This document shows, one piece after another, positions 8,307-16,346 of a DNA stretch of 45,296 nucleotides (positions are counted from its first letter, which is position 1; every line of letters starts with the position of its first letter). The DNA comes from RGIG8748 sp045539515 (GTDB lineage: Bacteria > Bacillota > Clostridia > UMGS1810): contig JAZQFN010000025.1 in the NCBI GenBank assembly GCA_045539515.1, positions 1-45,296 of the forward strand. Direction: 5' to 3'. The translations under genes were made by a program, and so were the position numbers. The notes below the pieces were generated by a model. It searched no databases. It was given only the letters and a program-made list of their open reading frames with translations, and had not been told where the DNA came from.

Positions 8307-10447
8307 TTGTTCTCCTCCAAACTTTTGGTTTTTTCTGTGCTGACAGGTATCAGATTGGTGTCCCAGATAAACATTTTACAATATGCAGCTTCATTCAGAA
8401 CTTTGTCATCAGCATCTATTTGGCAATCCATATTGGTATATGCATCCAGGTCATAGGAGTTAATAAGTAAATCCATTATGTCCCCACTATCGTTATAGAA
8501 TACCATAAAGCATTTTAACCCGATATAGTAATTGTCGGTTTCGTTTTTTAAATAAATATGTACATATCCATCCAATACGTTTGTAATTTTGGTTTTTACA
8601 AAATTTTCCTTTCCGGAGTTATCACAGTATATGGTTTTGCTGACATCGTCAGCATCATATATATCCGAAGGGATTGTGTTATTTACACATATGTCATTTA
8701 CAACACTATAAAACATACTATATCCGTCATTGCAAAAATTAAGAGAATATCTGTTACATTCATTTGGAAGCATAAACATAAAGTTTCCTCTGTATTGCGA
8801 GTCGGAAACTGCATTGAAGTCGCCAATGGTATTTATTGAAACATAACCTTCTTCCGTAAGGCTGTGTCCTGTGGCATTGAGCTCCGGCTCGGGTATAATG
8901 GAAGTACAATTAAGTACAACTGAAATTGTTTTTGCCGGTTGAATGTTTAACACAACATTTTTGGAATTTGGGGATATTTTCCTCATACCTTTGTTGTTTG
9001 AAGTTGTTGATGTATTGTCTTTGTAAATTCCTTCGTGATAAATGTCTTTTACATAGTCATGCAACCAATAATAAACCACAACATTATCAACCCCTACGCT
9101 GTCACAAAGGGAAAATTCTGTACTTTTGGTCGATGTATCTATGGAAAATTTGGCAGAATCCAATATATAATAGGGAGCTTCTGCTTGCTGCAGAGTAATT
9201 ACTCCCTCTATTTCATCGAGAGAAGTGTCAGAAATATAATCTATGTACTCTGTAATTTCATCAGGCAATTTGACAGAACCGGTCAAGATATTTGCCGGTT
9301 GCAAATTATCAAAATTATGAAGAAAATCGCCATCCGAAGCAGTTACATTTACAGTTTGTCGCAAATATTCATTGTTCGGAAATACAATTGTTAACTTATA
9401 ATCAAGGTTGGAAATAACATCCAGTTTATAATCTGCTTCAGTTTCACCGGAATAAATAGTTCCTTCTGTAAGGAAGACTTTTTCCGGCTTGGATAAATAA
9501 CTTCCATTGCTGTTGTATGAGTAGTTAACATTTCCTTCTGCATATATTTCGAAGGATACATCCTCGGAACACTCTGGAACACTAACGGTTCCGTAAAAGC
9601 AACTCTGTTTGTATATAGTTTTTATTTCCAAAGGTATTGTTTTGTTGTCAATATCAAATAAAGTTTGAGCTCCTCCGGTGTGACCTTTGTCTGCTATATA
9701 ATATCCCGCATAAGGGGTTGAACCAACACCACCGCCACTGCTAGTTTGCCCTGTTTTGGTTCTTACAGTAATGTCAAACGGAACATTGATGGTTTGGGTT
9801 TCTGGTAAAAGGGTAATGGATTTTTCGTTTTTTATGCTAATATTGTTAATTTTTAATATATCTGTAGCTTCGGGCATTTTAACAGATGTACCTTCAAAGC
9901 CTACATTTTCGGAGTTTTCGCGTTTGAGTACAGAACTGGTGCCGCCGGAAAAATTTGACTTTGTTCCGTAATAAACAGTTACATCCAATCCATCAGATGG
10001 AATTTTAATGTTATCTCCTACAGATATACTGACGGTGTATGTTTCAATCCGGTAGTCATTTATCCACAAGGATAAAGTGTTGTTTTTGTAATCTATGGAA
10101 TATATATCGCTGTATTCTGATGCCAATGTATTTAAGGAGAGATAGTGTATACCGTTTGATATTATAACATCCGAAAAGTCAATTTCCAACATATCACGGC
10201 TTTTTGAACAATTCACTCTGTAAACAATGTAACATGTGTTTTCTGTATAGCTATATCCCAGATTTATTTTATTTAAATCTTCGACAGATATGTAATAATC
10301 CCCATTTTCTGTAATTAGAGGATTTACAAGCTCTACATATGTATTTTTGTTTATTAATGTAATATTCAAATCGGATGCCTTGCAATTTAGTCCGGTGATG
10401 ATGAGCAATATAAACAAAAGCAAAAAGAACATTCTTTTGATTTTCAT
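8303..10447 (-). CDS. Large secreted protein of unknown function inside the his operon
   Basis: No function recognised. The 714 residues begin with a Sec signal peptide (hydrophobic residues about 6-20; MFFLLLFILLIITG). Residues of about 30-130 resemble a diverged copper-amine-oxidase-N-type module (segments such as YYISVEDLNKI and HYLSLNTLA). The remainder is beta-strand-like, rich in Asn, Ser, Thr and Tyr, without transmembrane segments or a sortase signal. The end (KMFIWDTNLIPVS) resembles what I recall from the C-termini of large surface proteins of gut Clostridia; that is only a memory of a pattern. It has its own AAAGGAG site and sits between hisG (68-base gap) and hisD (four-base overlap). 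Its codons are visibly more AT-rich than those of its his neighbours, suggesting later insertion. Confidence 0.8.
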   Translation of the reverse strand: MKIKRMFFLLLFILLIITGLNCKASDLNITLINKNTYVELVNPLITENGDYYISVEDLNKINLGYSYTENTCYIVYRVNCSKSRDMLEIDFSDVIISNGIHYLSLNTLASEYSDIYSIDYKNNTLSLWINDYRIETYTVSISVGDNIKIPSDGLDVTVYYGTKSNFSGGTSSVLKRENSENVGFEGTSVKMPEATDILKINNISIKNEKSITLLPETQTINVPFDITVRTKTGQTSSGGGVGSTPYAGYYIADKGHTGGAQTLFDIDNKTIPLEIKTIYKQSCFYGTVSVPECSEDVSFEIYAEGNVNYSYNSNGSYLSKPEKVFLTEGTIYSGETEADYKLDVISNLDYKLTIVFPNNEYLRQTVNVTASDGDFLHNFDNLQPANILTGSVKLPDEITEYIDYISDTSLDEIEGVITLQQAEAPYYILDSAKFSIDTSTKSTEFSLCDSVGVDNVVVYYWLHDYVKDIYHEGIYKDNTSTTSNNKGMRKISPNSKNVVLNIQPAKTISVVLNCTSIIPEPELNATGHSLTEEGYVSINTIGDFNAVSDSQYRGNFMFMLPNECNRYSLNFCNDGYSMFYSVVNDICVNNTIPSDIYDADDVSKTIYCDNSGKENFVKTKITNVLDGYVHIYLKNETDNYYIGLKCFMVFYNDSGDIMDLLINSYDLDAYTNMDCQIDADDKVLNEAAYCKMFIWDTNLIPVSTEKTKSLEENK

Positions 10448-10515
10448 TTTTTTCTCCTTTATATCAAAGTGTCGGTAGCGAATTTGAATCGGGAAACAGT
10501 ATGCAATTTATTCCG

Positions 10516-11151
10516 TTAAAATTCTCCTGTCTGTTTGGAAATCGCTTTTTTGATTGCTTCAATTTCCGCTGTCTTGAATTTGAAGCTTGCCTTGTTTGCA
10601 ATAAGCCTTGCGCTTATGGGAACTATGGTTTCCAAGGGTGCAAGGTTGTTTTCCTTAAGAGTGGAGCCTGTTTCCACAATATCTACTATTACATCGGAAA
10701 GCCCCAGTATGGGAGCAAGCTCTATGGAGCCGTTTAGCTTGATTATGTCTATCTCGCGGCTTTTGCCGGAATAATAATTTGCGGCTATATTTACGAATTT
10801 TGTGGCAACGCGAAGGGTCTTTTCGGTATCGTCGATAAAGTCGCTTTTGCCTGCTACCGCCATACGGCATTTGCCGAGCCCCAAATCCAGAAGCTCGTAT
10901 ACATCGGGTGAGTATTCAAGGAGTATATCCTTGCCTGCCACACCGATATCCGCGGCGCCTCTTTCTACATATATGGCTACATCGGAGGGTTTAACCCAGA
11001 AGTAGCGTATGCCTTTTTCTTCGTTTTCAAAGGTAAGCTTACGGGAATTTTCTTTAATGGAAGGGCAACTGTAGCCGGCCTTTTCAAACATTTCGTATAC
11101 CTTTTCTCCCAGTCTGCCCTTGGGGAGAGCCACATTAATCATTGTTTTCAA
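10516..11151 (-). CDS. hisG: ATP phosphoribosyltransferase catalytic subunit, short form
   Basis: Condenses ATP and PRPP in the first, committed step. The protein has 211 residues, the short HisG form without the C-terminal regulatory domain, so it needs HisZ. Motifs: ALPKGRLGEKVYEMF at the N-terminus, WVKPSDVAIYVERGAADIGVAGKD, and the PRPP-binding region DVIVDIVETGSTLKENN. The reading frame starts with TTG at 11151, inside the hisZ end (17-base overlap), with a G-rich stretch upstream; an ATG three codons later is an alternative. Confidence 0.96.
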   Translation of the reverse strand: MKTMINVALPKGRLGEKVYEMFEKAGYSCPSIKENSRKLTFENEEKGIRYFWVKPSDVAIYVERGAADIGVAGKDILLEYSPDVYELLDLGLGKCRMAVAGKSDFIDDTEKTLRVATKFVNIAANYYSGKSREIDIIKLNGSIELAPILGLSDVIVDIVETGSTLKENNLAPLETIVPISARLIANKASFKFKTAEIEAIKKAISKQTGEF

Positions 11152-12244
11152 GGATTTCTACCCCCTTACCGTTGAATTTAAGAAGCTGTTTGTATTTAAT
11201 ATCGGGAATATCCTTAACCGCAAGAACCGTTGTTCCTATGTCTGTAAGGAGCTTTATGTTTTTGTAAAGTGCGGAAGCATCAGCACCCTCTTCATAGAGA
11301 AGAACCGTGTCCACATCGTATTTTTTTGAGCGGGTGTTCATTCTTTCCAGCATATCGAGATATACTGCAAAACCAATGGCATCTGCCTTCTTGCCCATAC
11401 GGGAAAGGAGTTTGGAATACTGACCTCCGGAGAGTACACTCGAAGAGATACCTTTGATATATCCTTTGAATATTACCGCACTGTAGTATTTCATATTGCC
11501 GGCAATGGAGAAGTCAAAGTTCACTTTTTCGGAAAGTCCGTTTTCCTTTAAGAAACGGTTTATATCTTCCAGTTCGGAAAGGGACTTAAGGGTGTTTTCG
11601 CTTAAAGAAAGCTTTTTCAGAGCATCTGTTACTTTATCGCCGTCGCCGTAAATGGAAGCCACAAGTTCGAGGTTGGTGCTGTCGGTGTCGGCTTCGCGGC
11701 AGATAGCTTTTATTTCGTGAATGTTCTTTTCGCCAAGGCATTTCAAAAGCTTTTTCTGAAGAAGAGTGTCTTCGGTGGTTTCGGTAAGAATTCCGGATAT
11801 AAGACCCATATGGGATATATCCATTACATAGTCATCGCTTATGGCGCTAAGGCTTTCTATGGCAAGCATTATTACTTCGCAGATGTTGTAGGTGTCTATG
11901 TCGCCAATACATTCAAGACCGGTCTGCATTATTTCCTTAAAGGAATGGCTGCCTTCAGCGGCACGGTATACGTTTTCGTTGTAGTAAACCTTTGTGAGGG
12001 AGCCCTCCTGAGAGTTTTTAATTATGGATAAGGTTACGTCCGGCTTTAATGCAAGAAGCTTACCTCCGAAGTCCGTAAATGTAATTACAGAGTCGGAAAC
12101 AAGGAAATCCTTATTTCTGGCATAAAGGTCATATTCTTCAAATTTGCTCATTTTGTACTGTTTGTATCCGTATTTCTGATAAAGCGAACGCAGAGTAAAT
12201 ATGGCTTTTTCGTCATTTTTAATTACTTCGTTATTAAAGGTCAT
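11135..12244 (-). CDS. hisZ: ATP phosphoribosyltransferase regulatory subunit
   Basis: HisRS-like paralogue that assembles with short HisG into the hetero-octameric ATP phosphoribosyltransferase and carries the histidine feedback site. It has 369 residues. It keeps class II synthetase landmarks such as YDLYARNKDFLVSD and LALKPDVTLSI (motif 2 region), EIMQTGLECIGD, and a C-terminal LSGGQYSKLLSRMGKKADAIGFAVYLDML. It lacks the anticodon-binding domain expected of a true HisRS. It is the first gene of the operon; AAAGGA lies nine bases before the ATG. Confidence 0.93.
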   Translation of the reverse strand: MTFNNEVIKNDEKAIFTLRSLYQKYGYKQYKMSKFEEYDLYARNKDFLVSDSVITFTDFGGKLLALKPDVTLSIIKNSQEGSLTKVYYNENVYRAAEGSHSFKEIMQTGLECIGDIDTYNICEVIMLAIESLSAISDDYVMDISHMGLISGILTETTEDTLLQKKLLKCLGEKNIHEIKAICREADTDSTNLELVASIYGDGDKVTDALKKLSLSENTLKSLSELEDINRFLKENGLSEKVNFDFSIAGNMKYYSAVIFKGYIKGISSSVLSGGQYSKLLSRMGKKADAIGFAVYLDMLERMNTRSKKYDVDTVLLYEEGADASALYKNIKLLTDIGTTVLAVKDIPDIKYKQLLKFNGKGVEILENND

Positions 12245-12266
12245 AGGTTGCAGTCCTTTCTCTATT

Positions 12267-12311
12267 ACTTTAGTGCTTTATCATTTTATCACACTAAAGT
12301 GCTAAAATCAA
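12267..12311 (-). promoter_or_regulatory. his operon promoter with paired operator
   Basis: Minus-strand sigma-A-type promoter: -35 TTGATT (12306-12311), 17-base spacer, -10 TAAAAT (12283-12288), about 40 bases before the hisZ ATG. Two related sites in inverted arrangement overlap it: CACTAAAGTGC at 12292-12302 inside the spacer and ACTTTAGTGC at 12267-12276 just downstream of the -10. Each has CACT/AGT half-sites around two bases, and their centres are about 25 bases apart. This fits repression by an unidentified regulator; a TrpR-family (YerC/HisR-type) repressor is one family-based guess. No T-box or His-codon leader is present. Confidence 0.72.
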
Positions 12312-12350
12312 CCCAAAAACATATATTTGTGTATTATGTATAAATAAAGC

Positions 12351-13013
12351 TTATATGAGGGGTTGGCCGTTGATTATTATTTTGAATTTAAGCCCCAGCT
12401 TTTCTGCAGCTTTCCTGCACATAAGCATTCTGCCCATAAATATTTCAAAATAGTCCATTACCGAGCTGTACTTGGTGTCTATGGTCATTGTAAGAGTAAT
12501 GGTTGTTTTATCATCGCTTATATCCACGCGGGATTCTTCCACGGAATAGTTTACGCGGTCGTGAATGTCGAAGGTTGCTATGTCCGTGTTGCGTACTCTG
12601 GAACGTCTTACGTCGGTTTTGTCGGCTATGATAAGAGCTGCAGAAATTGCATTTGCAGCAACTCCGGTTCCTTCGTCGTGGTTTCCTATGGCACTTACCA
12701 CAAGAGCTATGTCGGCCGGATCCATACCCAGATTGTCAAGTATACGGAAGGCCATAACAGCCCCGCTTTGAGAATGTTCAATCCTGTTTACAAGGTTTCC
12801 TATATCGTGGAGGTAAGCAGCTATTTTAGCAAGCTCAATATCGTGTTCGGAGTAACCCATTACAGACAGAATATATCCGGCACATTCCGCCACGTGAACT
12901 ACGTGGGCAAAGCTGTGCTCGGTAAATCCCAAGGCGGAGAGAGCCACATCTGCCTGACTGATATATGTTTTTACGGCGTCGTTGTTTTTAATGTCGTTAA
13001 ATGTTATTTTCAA
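12351..13013 (-). CDS. HD-domain phosphohydrolase
   Basis: Metal-dependent phosphohydrolase of the HD superfamily; substrate unknown. Of about 220 residues, 35-150 carry the HD core: HSFAHVVHVAECAGYI (first His), AAYLHDIGN (the HD doublet), and NHDEGTG, with IIADKTDVRRSR as the distal Asp. A C-terminal portion of about 70 residues is rich in beta-strand. TTG at 13013 is chosen because AAAGGA lies eight bases before it. ATG at 13022 would add three residues but directly abuts that site. It overlaps the 3' end of the histidine kinase gene and so forms an operon with it. Confidence 0.85.
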   Translation of the reverse strand: MKITFNDIKNNDAVKTYISQADVALSALGFTEHSFAHVVHVAECAGYILSVMGYSEHDIELAKIAAYLHDIGNLVNRIEHSQSGAVMAFRILDNLGMDPADIALVVSAIGNHDEGTGVAANAISAALIIADKTDVRRSRVRNTDIATFDIHDRVNYSVEESRVDISDDKTTITLTMTIDTKYSSVMDYFEIFMGRMLMCRKAAEKLGLKFKIIINGQPLI

Positions 13014-14667
13014 GTCCGACATCCTTTCTGAAGGTTATTGTAAAGGTACTTCCTTTTCCCGGCGAAGATTTTACTTCGATATCAGCATTGTTAATTTTGG
13101 CAAGGTGCTTTACAATTGAAAGACCAAGCCCCGTACCGTTTACCTTTTTAGAGTGACTCTTATCCACACGGAAGAAACGTTCAAAAATACGGTCGTGGTA
13201 CTTTTCGGGAATACCTATGCCTGTATCAGAAATAATAATTTTTCCTTCCGAAACGGTAACTGTGACTTTTCCCTGGGGTGTATTGTATTTAATGGCGTTA
13301 TCGCAAAGATTGTAGATGATTTCAACAATTTGCGCCATATTTGCATAGATTTTGGAGCTGTCGCACCTGTAGGTAAGTTCGATTTCTTTTTCCCGGGCTT
13401 TTTCATAAAGGGCTTCACAGGCTTCGGTCACTGCGTTTTCCGCCGCAAACAACTCCTTGGGAGAATCACTTGTGGCTTCGTCCAGGTGAGATAGGGCTAT
13501 GATGTCATCAACAAGCACCATAAGACGGGAACTCTCTTTCTCTATTTTTTTAACAAAGCCCTGTATGTCTTCGGGCTTGGCAATGCCGCTGTCTATAATC
13601 TGGGAGTAACCGTGAATTGTGGTAAGGGGTGTTTTAAGCTCGTGAGATACATTTGCGGTAAATTCTCTTCGTATTTTTTCGCTGTTTGTCCTTTCGGTTA
13701 CGTCAAAAAGAAGCAACACGGACCCCGAAACTTGATTTTCTTCGTAAATGGGGCTGTAGAATATCTGATAAGACCTTTCTTTGGATTCATACATTATGTT
13801 GTTCTTTTCACCGCCGAGGGCTTTTCGGAGCACAGAGTGAATTTTTTCGTCATTGGTAAGCTCCTCCAGCCTTCTGTGGCGTATGGTGCTTTCGGTTATC
13901 CCCAGTATATCCATGGCAGGCGAATTTACTGAAAGAGCGTATCCCAGCGAATCGGTGATTACAAGGCCTTCGTTTATGTTATCCATAATTGCACGAAGGC
14001 GAGCTTTGTGTTCGGTAACCCGTTCGGTTTGTCTGTTTATTTCAATGTTCTGATTTATAATTTTTTTAAGAAATGGTTGTATTTCTTCATATGCGCTGTC
14101 TATGGCTTTTTCATCGTAAAGATTGATTTTTTCGATGGGCTTTACAATGCTTTCGGTAAGACGCGTCGCCATAATTGCGCAAAGCACATACAAAACACCG
14201 GTAATAAAAAGCACAGCTATTATGATTGTATAAAAGATAGACGGCATACCGCTTTTGCGTGATATGCGGATCATTTCGCCGTTATCAAGAAGAACGGCAG
14301 AATAATGCAGGGTTTCTTTAAGAGTTCCGGAATATCTCGTAACAGAAGCCGAACCCTTTTTGAAGGCTTCTTTAACTTCGGGTCTGTCAGCACGGCTGTC
14401 GGTAGAATCCGACGAAGTATCATATATTATATAGCCGTCTTCACTTATAAGAGTAAGACGGTTGCCCTTGGGGTCAATTCTAAGCAGACTGTCCCGGGGC
14501 GATTCGCAAAGATTAAGAAACTCTGCGGCAAGCTTTGCCTCGTTTTCCAGTTCTGATTTTTGCTGATTTTCAAAATATGTGTAGCAGGCGCAAAGAATAA
14601 GTATTGCAAATATGACAAGTGAAGTCATTGCCATAAAACACATATTGCGGTATATTTTTTTATACAA
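12997..14667 (-). CDS. PhoR-like membrane sensor histidine kinase
   Basis: Sensor kinase of 556 residues for the adjacent response regulator. It has a transmembrane helix at about 10-30, an extracytoplasmic sensor loop of roughly 110 residues and a second helix near 145-165. A PAS domain follows (LRAIMDNINEGLVITDSLGYA). The phosphoacceptor is His342 in ANVSHELKTPLTT. Next come an N-box (IIYNLCDNAIKYN), a G1 box (ISDTGIGIP), an F-box (FERFFRVDKSHSKK) and a G2 box (GTGLGLSIVKH). The start is TTG at 14667, six bases after the regulator stop, with GGGTGA upstream. The domain order matches PhoR/WalK kinases of Firmicutes. No phosphate genes lie nearby, so the signal cannot be assigned. Confidence 0.93.
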   Translation of the reverse strand: MYKKIYRNMCFMAMTSLVIFAILILCACYTYFENQQKSELENEAKLAAEFLNLCESPRDSLLRIDPKGNRLTLISEDGYIIYDTSSDSTDSRADRPEVKEAFKKGSASVTRYSGTLKETLHYSAVLLDNGEMIRISRKSGMPSIFYTIIIAVLFITGVLYVLCAIMATRLTESIVKPIEKINLYDEKAIDSAYEEIQPFLKKIINQNIEINRQTERVTEHKARLRAIMDNINEGLVITDSLGYALSVNSPAMDILGITESTIRHRRLEELTNDEKIHSVLRKALGGEKNNIMYESKERSYQIFYSPIYEENQVSGSVLLLFDVTERTNSEKIRREFTANVSHELKTPLTTIHGYSQIIDSGIAKPEDIQGFVKKIEKESSRLMVLVDDIIALSHLDEATSDSPKELFAAENAVTEACEALYEKAREKEIELTYRCDSSKIYANMAQIVEIIYNLCDNAIKYNTPQGKVTVTVSEGKIIISDTGIGIPEKYHDRIFERFFRVDKSHSKKVNGTGLGLSIVKHLAKINNADIEVKSSPGKGSTFTITFRKDVGLENNI

Positions 14668-14673
14668 GAGGCA

Positions 14674-15348
14674 TCACCCTATTTTATATCCTACATTTCT
14701 CACGGTTTCTATTTGGTTGCCTGAGCATCCGAGCTTTTGACGAAGTGTTCGTATGTGCACATCAAGGGTGCGGGATTCTCCCTCAAAGTCGGTACCCCAT
14801 ATCTTGGAGATTATACTCTCTCTGGATACCACATTGCCTTTGGCGGACATAAGCATATATAAAAGTTCAAATTCTTTAAAAGTAAGGTTTACTTCTTCGT
14901 CTTTAACGGTAACCGAGCGTTTTTTAGTGTCCATAGATATATCCCCTGAAACTATAGAAGGCTCTGCGCTGACGTCGGTTTGAGTTCTTCTTAATAATGC
15001 ACGCACTCTGGATATAAGCTCCAAAACGTCAAAGGGTTTGGTTATGTAGTCGTCGGCACCCATATCAAGTCCGCGTATTTTGTCCATTCTTTCGGATTTG
15101 GCAGTAAGGAAAATCACACATATATTTCTGGTAGACGGATCATTGCGAAGAATGCGCAATATTTCTGTTCCGTCGGTATCGGGAAGCATTATATCAAGAA
15201 GCACAAGGTTGGCAGGCTTTTCCTTCATAACACGAAAGAAATCCTTTGCACACTCAAAACCCTCCACATCAAAGCCTGCGGAAGACAGAGTATAAGTTAT
15301 AAGTTCCCTGATATTGGCATCATCTTCAACACAGTAAACAGTATTCAA
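14674..15348 (-). CDS. OmpR/PhoB-family response regulator
   Basis: DNA-binding partner of the kinase. The receiver domain (about 1-115) has the acidic pair Asp9/Asp10, the phosphoacceptor Asp52 in LVLLDIMLPDTDG, the Thr in IFLTAK and the Lys in ITKPFD. A winged-helix effector domain fills about 125-225 (FKEFELLYMLMSAKGNVVSR, then ESRTLDVHIRTLRQKLG). TTG at 15348 is preferred as start because GGGAGG lies seven bases upstream. An ATG at 15363 has no ribosome binding site and would place that site within the coding region. Confidence 0.93.
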   Translation of the reverse strand: MNTVYCVEDDANIRELITYTLSSAGFDVEGFECAKDFFRVMKEKPANLVLLDIMLPDTDGTEILRILRNDPSTRNICVIFLTAKSERMDKIRGLDMGADDYITKPFDVLELISRVRALLRRTQTDVSAEPSIVSGDISMDTKKRSVTVKDEEVNLTFKEFELLYMLMSAKGNVVSRESIISKIWGTDFEGESRTLDVHIRTLRQKLGCSGNQIETVRNVGYKIG

Positions 15349-15387
15349 AACAATCCCTCCCATTCTAAATATAATTATACATAATAT

Positions 15388-15417
15388 ATTATAGCATATT
15401 ATGGACAGGGATTACAA
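15388..15417 (-). promoter_or_regulatory. Promoter of the two-component operon
   Basis: Minus-strand -35 TTGTAA (15412-15417) and consensus -10 TATAAT (15388-15393) with an 18-base spacer, about 40 bases before the response-regulator start. Confidence 0.6.
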
Positions 15418-15482
15418 CATAAAAATACATTAAATTAAGGTAAATTCCACAAAAAAATTTATTGTTTTTGTTCAACATTAAG

Positions 15483-15511
15483 TTGATAAAAGGAAAAAAT
15501 TGATTTATAAT
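15483..15511 (+). promoter_or_regulatory. Promoter of the creatininase-family gene
   Basis: Plus-strand -35 TTGATA (15483-15488), 17-base spacer, -10 TATAAT (15506-15511). The ATG follows 20 bases later, with AGGTGA in between. It is divergent from the two-component promoter. Confidence 0.7.
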
Positions 15512-15531
15512 TAAGCTGAGGTGATATAGTT

Positions 15532-16260
15532 ATGATTTCTTACAGAAACACAACAAATGAAATTAAAGAAAGCGGCATTAAAACTGCCATCATTCCCGTA
15601 GGAAGTATAGAGCAACACGCTTCTCATCTTCCTGTAGGCACAGACTACCTGATAGCGGAGAAAATTGCTGAAGCTGTTGCAGAAAGAATTGATGCTTATC
15701 TGCTTCCGGCACTTCCTTTTTCGACTTGCTATGAGCACCGAGGAAGTGCAGGTACCGTATGCTTTAAGCCCGATACCTTCTACAAAATGCTTCAGGACCT
15801 TGTGCTGTGTCTTAAGGACCAGGGCTTTAACCGTGTGGTTGTTCTTTCCTGCCACGGAGGAACATTTGTAATAAAGCCCTGCATAAGAGAGCTCAATGCC
15901 CTTTATGATGACCTTGTGGTGGTTTACCCCGAATGTCCTCCCAGCGCAAGACGTAAGGAAGTTCTGGGACCTCAGGCGGAAATCCATGCAGGTGAAAGTG
16001 AAACTTCAAAAATTCTTTATTTCTACGAGGACCTTGTAAAAAAGGACCTTATGATGGAAAATGACTGTGTTCCCGACGTACCCCAGAGCTTTTTGAGTTA
16101 TGCTCCTCTTCCGGAGCTTTCTTCAACAGGTGCATGGGGCAAGCCCTCTCTTGCAACAAAGGAAAAGGGCGAAAAACTCTTCCATATTGCCGTTGACGAA
16201 TATGTAGACTACATAGAAAAAGCTTTTGCTGTGGCAAAGATGGAAAGATGGCAGAAGTAA
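15532..16260 (+). CDS. Creatininase-family amidohydrolase
   Basis: Metal-dependent hydrolase of the creatinine amidohydrolase / MftE family, 242 residues. The signature PVGSIEQHASHLPVGTD carries Glu27, His29 and Asp38, matching the family's metal ligands. SCHGGTF and AEIHAGESETS supply the later His and Glu. The more usual HGGN is HGGT here. The substrate is unknown; relatives act on creatinine, formamide intermediates or cyclic amides. AGGTGA precedes the ATG. An 86-base gap separates it from the dehydrogenase gene, which probably belongs to the same transcript. Confidence 0.88.
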   Translation: MISYRNTTNEIKESGIKTAIIPVGSIEQHASHLPVGTDYLIAEKIAEAVAERIDAYLLPALPFSTCYEHRGSAGTVCFKPDTFYKMLQDLVLCLKDQGFNRVVVLSCHGGTFVIKPCIRELNALYDDLVVVYPECPPSARRKEVLGPQAEIHAGESETSKILYFYEDLVKKDLMMENDCVPDVPQSFLSYAPLPELSSTGAWGKPSLATKEKGEKLFHIAVDEYVDYIEKAFAVAKMERWQK

Positions 16261-16346
16261 TATTGCTACTTTAATATACTATTGGCTTTAAAGAGTCTTC
16301 TTATATAGTTTTTATTAAATTTATTAAATACAAGGAGCGGATGACA

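Noticed and set aside
12245..12350. T-box or attenuator leader in front of the his operon
   Set aside because: Only about 40 bases separate the -10 from the hisZ start, with no room for a T-box, no leader peptide with His codons and no terminator hairpin.
12363..13031. Open frame of about 220 codons on the plus strand opposite the HD-domain gene
   Set aside because: It is an antisense shadow of the HD gene; the minus-strand protein has intact HD motifs and a good start site, the plus frame has neither.
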